Shown: positions 33,729 through 35,935 of the stretch, piece after piece
Layout: each line of letters starts with the position of its first letter
Position numbering within the stretch: position 1 is the stretch's first letter
Assembly (NCBI GenBank): GCA_001799675.1
Contig: MGTX01000003.1
Location: 1-35,935, forward strand
Length of the DNA: 35,935 nt
DNA from: Elusimicrobia bacterium GWA2_66_18
GTDB lineage: Bacteria > Elusimicrobiota > Elusimicrobia > UBA1565 > UBA9628
Reading direction: 5' to 3'
Position numbers and translations under genes: made by a program
The notes under the pieces: generated by a model
What the model was told of the DNA's origin: nothing
Database searches by the model: none
The model's input: the letters and a program-made list of their open reading frames with translations, nothing else

Positions 33729-34031
33729 ATGGCGAAAGAGAAGCCGGCCAAGTACAAGATCACCATCGACCTGCAGTGCGGCATCTGCGGGGCGATCATG
33801 CACACGCACAAAGATGAGCCCTTGCCCAAGTTCTGCGCCGGCTGCGGCGCGGGCCTGTATAAATTCTGCCTCAAGTGTCACAAGCGCGTCGAAATGTTCT
33901 TCGAGGAGTGGTGGCCCGAGGATGACGAATGCGTGCGCACCTACAGCACCGCTCGCCGCTGCACGCGCTGCAACGCGGTCCTGGACGTGACGCCCGAGGA
34001 ACGCGGGATGACGGACGAGGAATCGGAGTAA
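33729..34031 (+). CDS. Small zinc-ribbon protein associated with the microcompartment
   Basis: 100 residues, no family recognised. Four CxxC pairs are visible at C17/C20, C36/C39, C47/C50 and C78/C81, enough for two four-cysteine metal sites, plus an unpaired C68. The order is CGICG, CAGCG, CLKCH and CTRCN, with [11 protein letters not shown], an acidic aromatic segment, between sites. The N-terminus ([16 protein letters not shown]) is basic and the C-terminus acidic. It begins two bases after deoC and ends 10 bases before the second BMC-H, inside the operon, so it is probably part of the compartment or its assembly. It could bind zinc or iron. Confidence 0.8.
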   Translation: MAKEKPAKYKITIDLQCGICGAIMHTHKDEPLPKFCAGCGAGLYKFCLKCHKRVEMFFEEWWPEDDECVRTYSTARRCTRCNAVLDVTPEERGMTDEESE

Positions 34032-34041
34032 AGGAGGCTGT

Positions 34042-34341
34042 ATGTCCGAGAGCAAGGAAGCGCTGGGATTGGTTGAAACGAAGGGCTTTACCGGGATGAT
34101 CGAAGCTTCGGACGCGATGGCCAAGTCGGCCAAGGTCCGCCTCCTTGGATACGAGAAGGTGGGAGACGGTCTCGTGACCACGCTCTGCCGGGGCGAGGTC
34201 GGCGCCGTGCGCGCGGCCGTGGACGCCGCGGCCGCGGCGGCCCAGAGGGTGGGACAGCTCGTCTCGGTCCACGTCATCCCCCGCCCGCACGACGATCTGG
34301 AAAAGTATCTCGACCGCATCGCCATCAAGCTGGAACGCTGA
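34042..34341 (+). CDS. BMC-H hexameric shell protein, second copy
   Basis: 99 residues with one BMC domain: [40 protein letters not shown] and [20 protein letters not shown]. It resembles the first BMC-H (29021) through most of the domain but has a different C-terminus and a few extra N-terminal residues (MSESK). AAGGAGG precedes the ATG. Two BMC-H types can tune pore properties or allow mixed facets. Confidence 0.96.
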   Translation: MSESKEALGLVETKGFTGMIEASDAMAKSAKVRLLGYEKVGDGLVTTLCRGEVGAVRAAVDAAAAAAQRVGQLVSVHVIPRPHDDLEKYLDRIAIKLER

Positions 34342-34358
34342 GGCGTCGCAATCCGGCC

Positions 34359-34589
34359 GTGCTGACGCGGGACGATCTCCTGGACATCATCGTTTCCGGT
34401 CTGTCGAAAGGCGGACCGGTGGGGCTGTTTCCGGACGGCCCCAAAGGCCGTTGTTTCCTTTCCGAATACGAAATAAAAAAACAGTTGACGCTTGGGGGGA
34501 AACGGCTTACAATTCCAATGGATTCCATCCTCAGCCCTTTGGCTCTCGATGTCTTGACGCTCCAGGGAATCGAGATCAACCGAGTGTGA
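34359..34589 (+). CDS. Small BMC-associated protein resembling the N-terminal segment of EutT
   Basis: 76 residues from GTG 34359. The N-terminus (TRDDLLDIIVSGLSKGG) is a short amphipathic helix like an encapsulation peptide. The middle and end read FLSEYEIKKQL and LTIPMDSILSPLALDVLTLQ then GIEI, which follows the pattern F-[IL]-[TS]-E-x-x-[IL]...L-x-[IL]-P...[LI]-[TS]-P-x-A-x-D-x-L-x-x-x-G-I found at the start of EutT-type proteins and, as I recall, in some other BMC-linked proteins. The adenosyltransferase domain itself is absent, so this is a standalone version. The last third contains the pilT promoter. Function unknown. Confidence 0.65.
   Translation: MLTRDDLLDIIVSGLSKGGPVGLFPDGPKGRCFLSEYEIKKQLTLGGKRLTIPMDSILSPLALDVLTLQGIEINRV
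34485..34513 (+). promoter_or_regulatory. pilT promoter inside the last BMC-associated gene
   Basis: TTGACG (34485-34490), a 17-base spacer and TACAAT (34508-34513), preceded by an A-rich stretch (AAATAAAAAAACAG). Transcription should begin near 34520, about 90 bases before pilT. The promoter lies within the coding region of the 34359 gene. Confidence 0.7.
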
Positions 34590-34611
34590 GGCTTCCTTAA
34601 AAATAAAAAAC

Positions 34612-35694
34612 ATGCCGATTGACATCACGAAACTTCTGACTTTGATGGTCCAGCAGGACATCTCCGACATCCACTTCAAAGCGGATTCAGTCCCGGCTCT
34701 GCGAGTGCGAGGCGACATGGTCCTCGCCACGAACCTCCCCAAGCTCTCCTCTGAGGACGTCAAGACCGTCGCCTACCAACTCATGAACAAGGAGCAGGCG
34801 GCTGAGTTCGAGCGGGAGATGGAGCTCGACCTCGCCTATAGCCTCGAAGGGTTGGCGCGCTTCCGCATCAACGTCTACCGCCAGAAGGGCTCGCTGGGCT
34901 TGACCCTGCGCGTCGTGCCCATGAAGCTGCGCACCTTCGAGGAACTCAACCTCCCCGTCGACTCGCTCACTAAGCTTGGCGCCGAGAACCGGGGCCTTAT
35001 CCTCTTCGCCGGCATTACGGGCGCGGGCAAGACCACGACCCTCAACAGCTTTCTCCACTACATCAACGTCAACCAACTGTACCGCATCATCACCATCGAA
35101 GACCCCATCGAGTTCTACCACACCGACCTTAAGAGCACCATCGTCCAGCGCGAGGTAGGCCTCGACACCAAGTCCTTCGCCCACGCCCTCCGGCACATCC
35201 TGCGCCAGGATCCCGACGTGGTCGTCATCGGCGAGATGCGCGACCTCGAGACCATGCAGGCCGCCATCTCCGCCGCCGAGACCGGGCATCTCGTGCTCTC
35301 GACCGTCCACACCATTGACGCCATACAGACCGTGGACCGCGTCGTGGACGCGCATCCCGCGCACCAGCACACCCAGGTGCGCCAGCAACTGGCGAACTGC
35401 CTCAAGGGCGTGGTGGGACAGCGCTTGGTCGTCTCCAAGGACGGCAAGAGGCGTTACCCAGCCAACGAGGTCATGATCGCCACCAGCTTGGTGCGGCGTC
35501 ACCTGCTTGAGGGCAAGAACGCCGAGCTGCGCAAGGTCCTCGAGGGCGGCGCTTATTACGGCATGCACACTTTTGACCAGGACCTTCTGCGCCTGTACGG
35601 CGAGGGGAAGATCGACGACAAGACCGTTCTCGAGGAGGCCACCAATCCGGATGACGTGGCTCTTCGTCTTAAGGGACTGGGCGCCGGCGGCTGA
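34612..35694 (+). CDS. pilT: Type IV pilus retraction ATPase PilT
   Basis: 360 residues, normal for PilT. It powers pilus disassembly and twitching. The N-terminal PAS-like domain holds SDIHFKADSVPALRVRG. The ATPase domain has Walker A GITGAGKTTTLNS, the Asp box region IITIEDPIEF, Walker B DPDVVVIGEMRD and the His box TGHLVLSTVHT, followed by LKGVVGQRLV. The Walker A has GAGKT where GSGKS is more usual. No strong Shine-Dalgarno sequence precedes the ATG. The next ORF overlaps its stop. It fits with the pilin operon at 8160-12549, though the two are 22 kb apart. Confidence 0.94.
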   Translation: MPIDITKLLTLMVQQDISDIHFKADSVPALRVRGDMVLATNLPKLSSEDVKTVAYQLMNKEQAAEFEREMELDLAYSLEGLARFRINVYRQKGSLGLTLRVVPMKLRTFEELNLPVDSLTKLGAENRGLILFAGITGAGKTTTLNSFLHYINVNQLYRIITIEDPIEFYHTDLKSTIVQREVGLDTKSFAHALRHILRQDPDVVVIGEMRDLETMQAAISAAETGHLVLSTVHTIDAIQTVDRVVDAHPAHQHTQVRQQLANCLKGVVGQRLVVSKDGKRRYPANEVMIATSLVRRHLLEGKNAELRKVLEGGAYYGMHTFDQDLLRLYGEGKIDDKTVLEEATNPDDVALRLKGLGAGG

Positions 35695-35935
35695 TGATGG
35701 CGGACGATCCCCAGAAGCAGCCCGACGACATCCGGGGCATCCTCTCGGACCTAGACTCGATCCTCTCCGATATCAGGTCGGTCGGAGCCGCGCCCAAGCC
35801 CGCCGAGCCGCCGCGGCCGACCGAGCCATTAGGCAAGGAATTGCCGCTTCCACCCGCCGTTGAAAAGCGGCCGACCGAGCCATTAGGCAAGGAAGTGCCG
35901 CTTCCACCCGCCGTTGAAAAGCGGCCGACCGAGCC
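35694..35935 (+). CDS. Proline-rich repeat protein, N-terminal part, cut by the window end
   Basis: An open frame begins at ATG 35694, overlapping the pilT stop by one base (TGATG), and runs off the window. The start MMADDPQKQPDDIRGILSDL is acidic, with DLDSILSDIRSV forming a helix, then an 18-residue proline-rich unit RPTEPLGKELPLPPAVEK repeats: two complete copies and the start of a third. No family is recognised. Position directly after pilT suggests a pilus-related or cytoplasmic scaffold role, but this is only an inference. Confidence 0.65.
   Translation, partial: MMADDPQKQPDDIRGILSDLDSILSDIRSVGAAPKPAEPPRPTEPLGKELPLPPAVEKRPTEPLGKEVPLPPAVEKRPTE
35814..35935 (+). repeat. Tandem 54-bp repeats in coding sequence
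   Basis: Copies at 35814-35867 and 35868-35921 differ by one base (GAATTG against GAAGTG, Leu to Val), and a third copy starts at 35922 and is cut by the window. The unit keeps the reading frame (18 codons) and encodes a proline-rich segment. Near identity implies recent duplication. Confidence 0.9.

Larger units (their letters stand above)
27606..34589 (+). other. Bacterial microcompartment operon of the sugar-phosphate type (13 genes)
   Basis: Thirteen consecutive same-strand genes with gaps of at most about 40 bases: tpiA, pduL, BMC-H, BMC-P, acylating aldehyde dehydrogenase, BMC-T, rpiB-like, BMC-P, BMC-P, deoC, zinc-ribbon protein, BMC-H and an EutT-N-like small protein. Six are shell proteins (two hexamer, one tandem-domain trimer, three pentamer). 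Three enzymes have N-terminal amphipathic helices that look like encapsulation peptides. DeoC with aldehyde dehydrogenase and PduL gives a route from deoxyribose-5-phosphate through acetaldehyde to acetyl-phosphate. No B12-diol dehydratase, ethanolamine lyase, glycyl-radical enzyme, RuBisCO or fuculose aldolase is present. The class assignment (SPU) is from memory. Confidence 0.88.

Overview
The window is GC-rich, densely packed bacterial chromosome with short gaps, many overlapping start/stop pairs and tRNAs that do not encode CCA. The gene mix (prepilins with very large exported domains, a PilT ATPase, a B12-dependent ribonucleotide reductase, squalene genes hpnCDE and a microcompartment operon) suggests an uncultured, probably anaerobic or facultative bacterium of the Elusimicrobiota type. 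That placement is an inference from gene content; no rRNA is present to settle it.

Layout. 1-403 (minus strand): the first codons of tuf, behind tRNA-Thr and tRNA-Gly and a strong promoter. 415-2845: two small exported or membrane proteins, a relic of an ABC-2 permease, phosphate acetyltransferase and a lysine/arginine-rich secreted protein. 3018-5057: tRNA-Leu, then psd and pssA (phosphatidylethanolamine synthesis) and dut. 5063-8150 (minus): tmk, holB, metG. 8160-12588 (minus): three overlapping prepilin-like genes, including an 862-residue minor pilin with a lamin-tail-like domain. 12618-15918 (minus): nrdJ and a small radical SAM protein. 15932-20985: rplU-rpmA-obg followed without a gap by hpnC-hpnD-hpnE. 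20998-27502: dcd, a secreted hypothetical protein, rplM-rpsI, a DUF72 protein, a methyltransferase, an alanine-rich protein, a secreted 5'-nucleotidase and a HAD phosphatase.

27514-34589 is the most interesting part: a compact bacterial microcompartment (BMC) operon. It has its own promoter, a palindromic operator-like site and a 13-codon leader ORF, followed by tpiA, pduL, BMC-H, BMC-P, an acylating aldehyde dehydrogenase, BMC-T, an rpiB homologue, two more BMC-P genes, deoC, a four-CxxC zinc-ribbon protein, a second BMC-H and a small protein resembling the N-terminal segment of EutT. DeoC can split 2-deoxyribose-5-phosphate into glyceraldehyde-3-phosphate and acetaldehyde. The dehydrogenase and PduL can turn acetaldehyde into acetyl-CoA and then acetyl-phosphate, and TpiA handles the triose. 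From memory, this resembles the sugar-phosphate-utilising (SPU) class of BMC loci. Unusual points are an Asp at the catalytic Cys position of the RpiB homologue, a zinc-ribbon protein of unknown role, tpiA as first gene, and no visible alcohol dehydrogenase.

34485-35935: pilT, with a promoter inside the last BMC-associated gene, and the start of a protein with near-identical 54-bp repeats.

A second theme is promoter placement: several good -35/-10 promoters lie so that transcription should begin at or within a few bases of the start codon, suggesting leaderless mRNAs.
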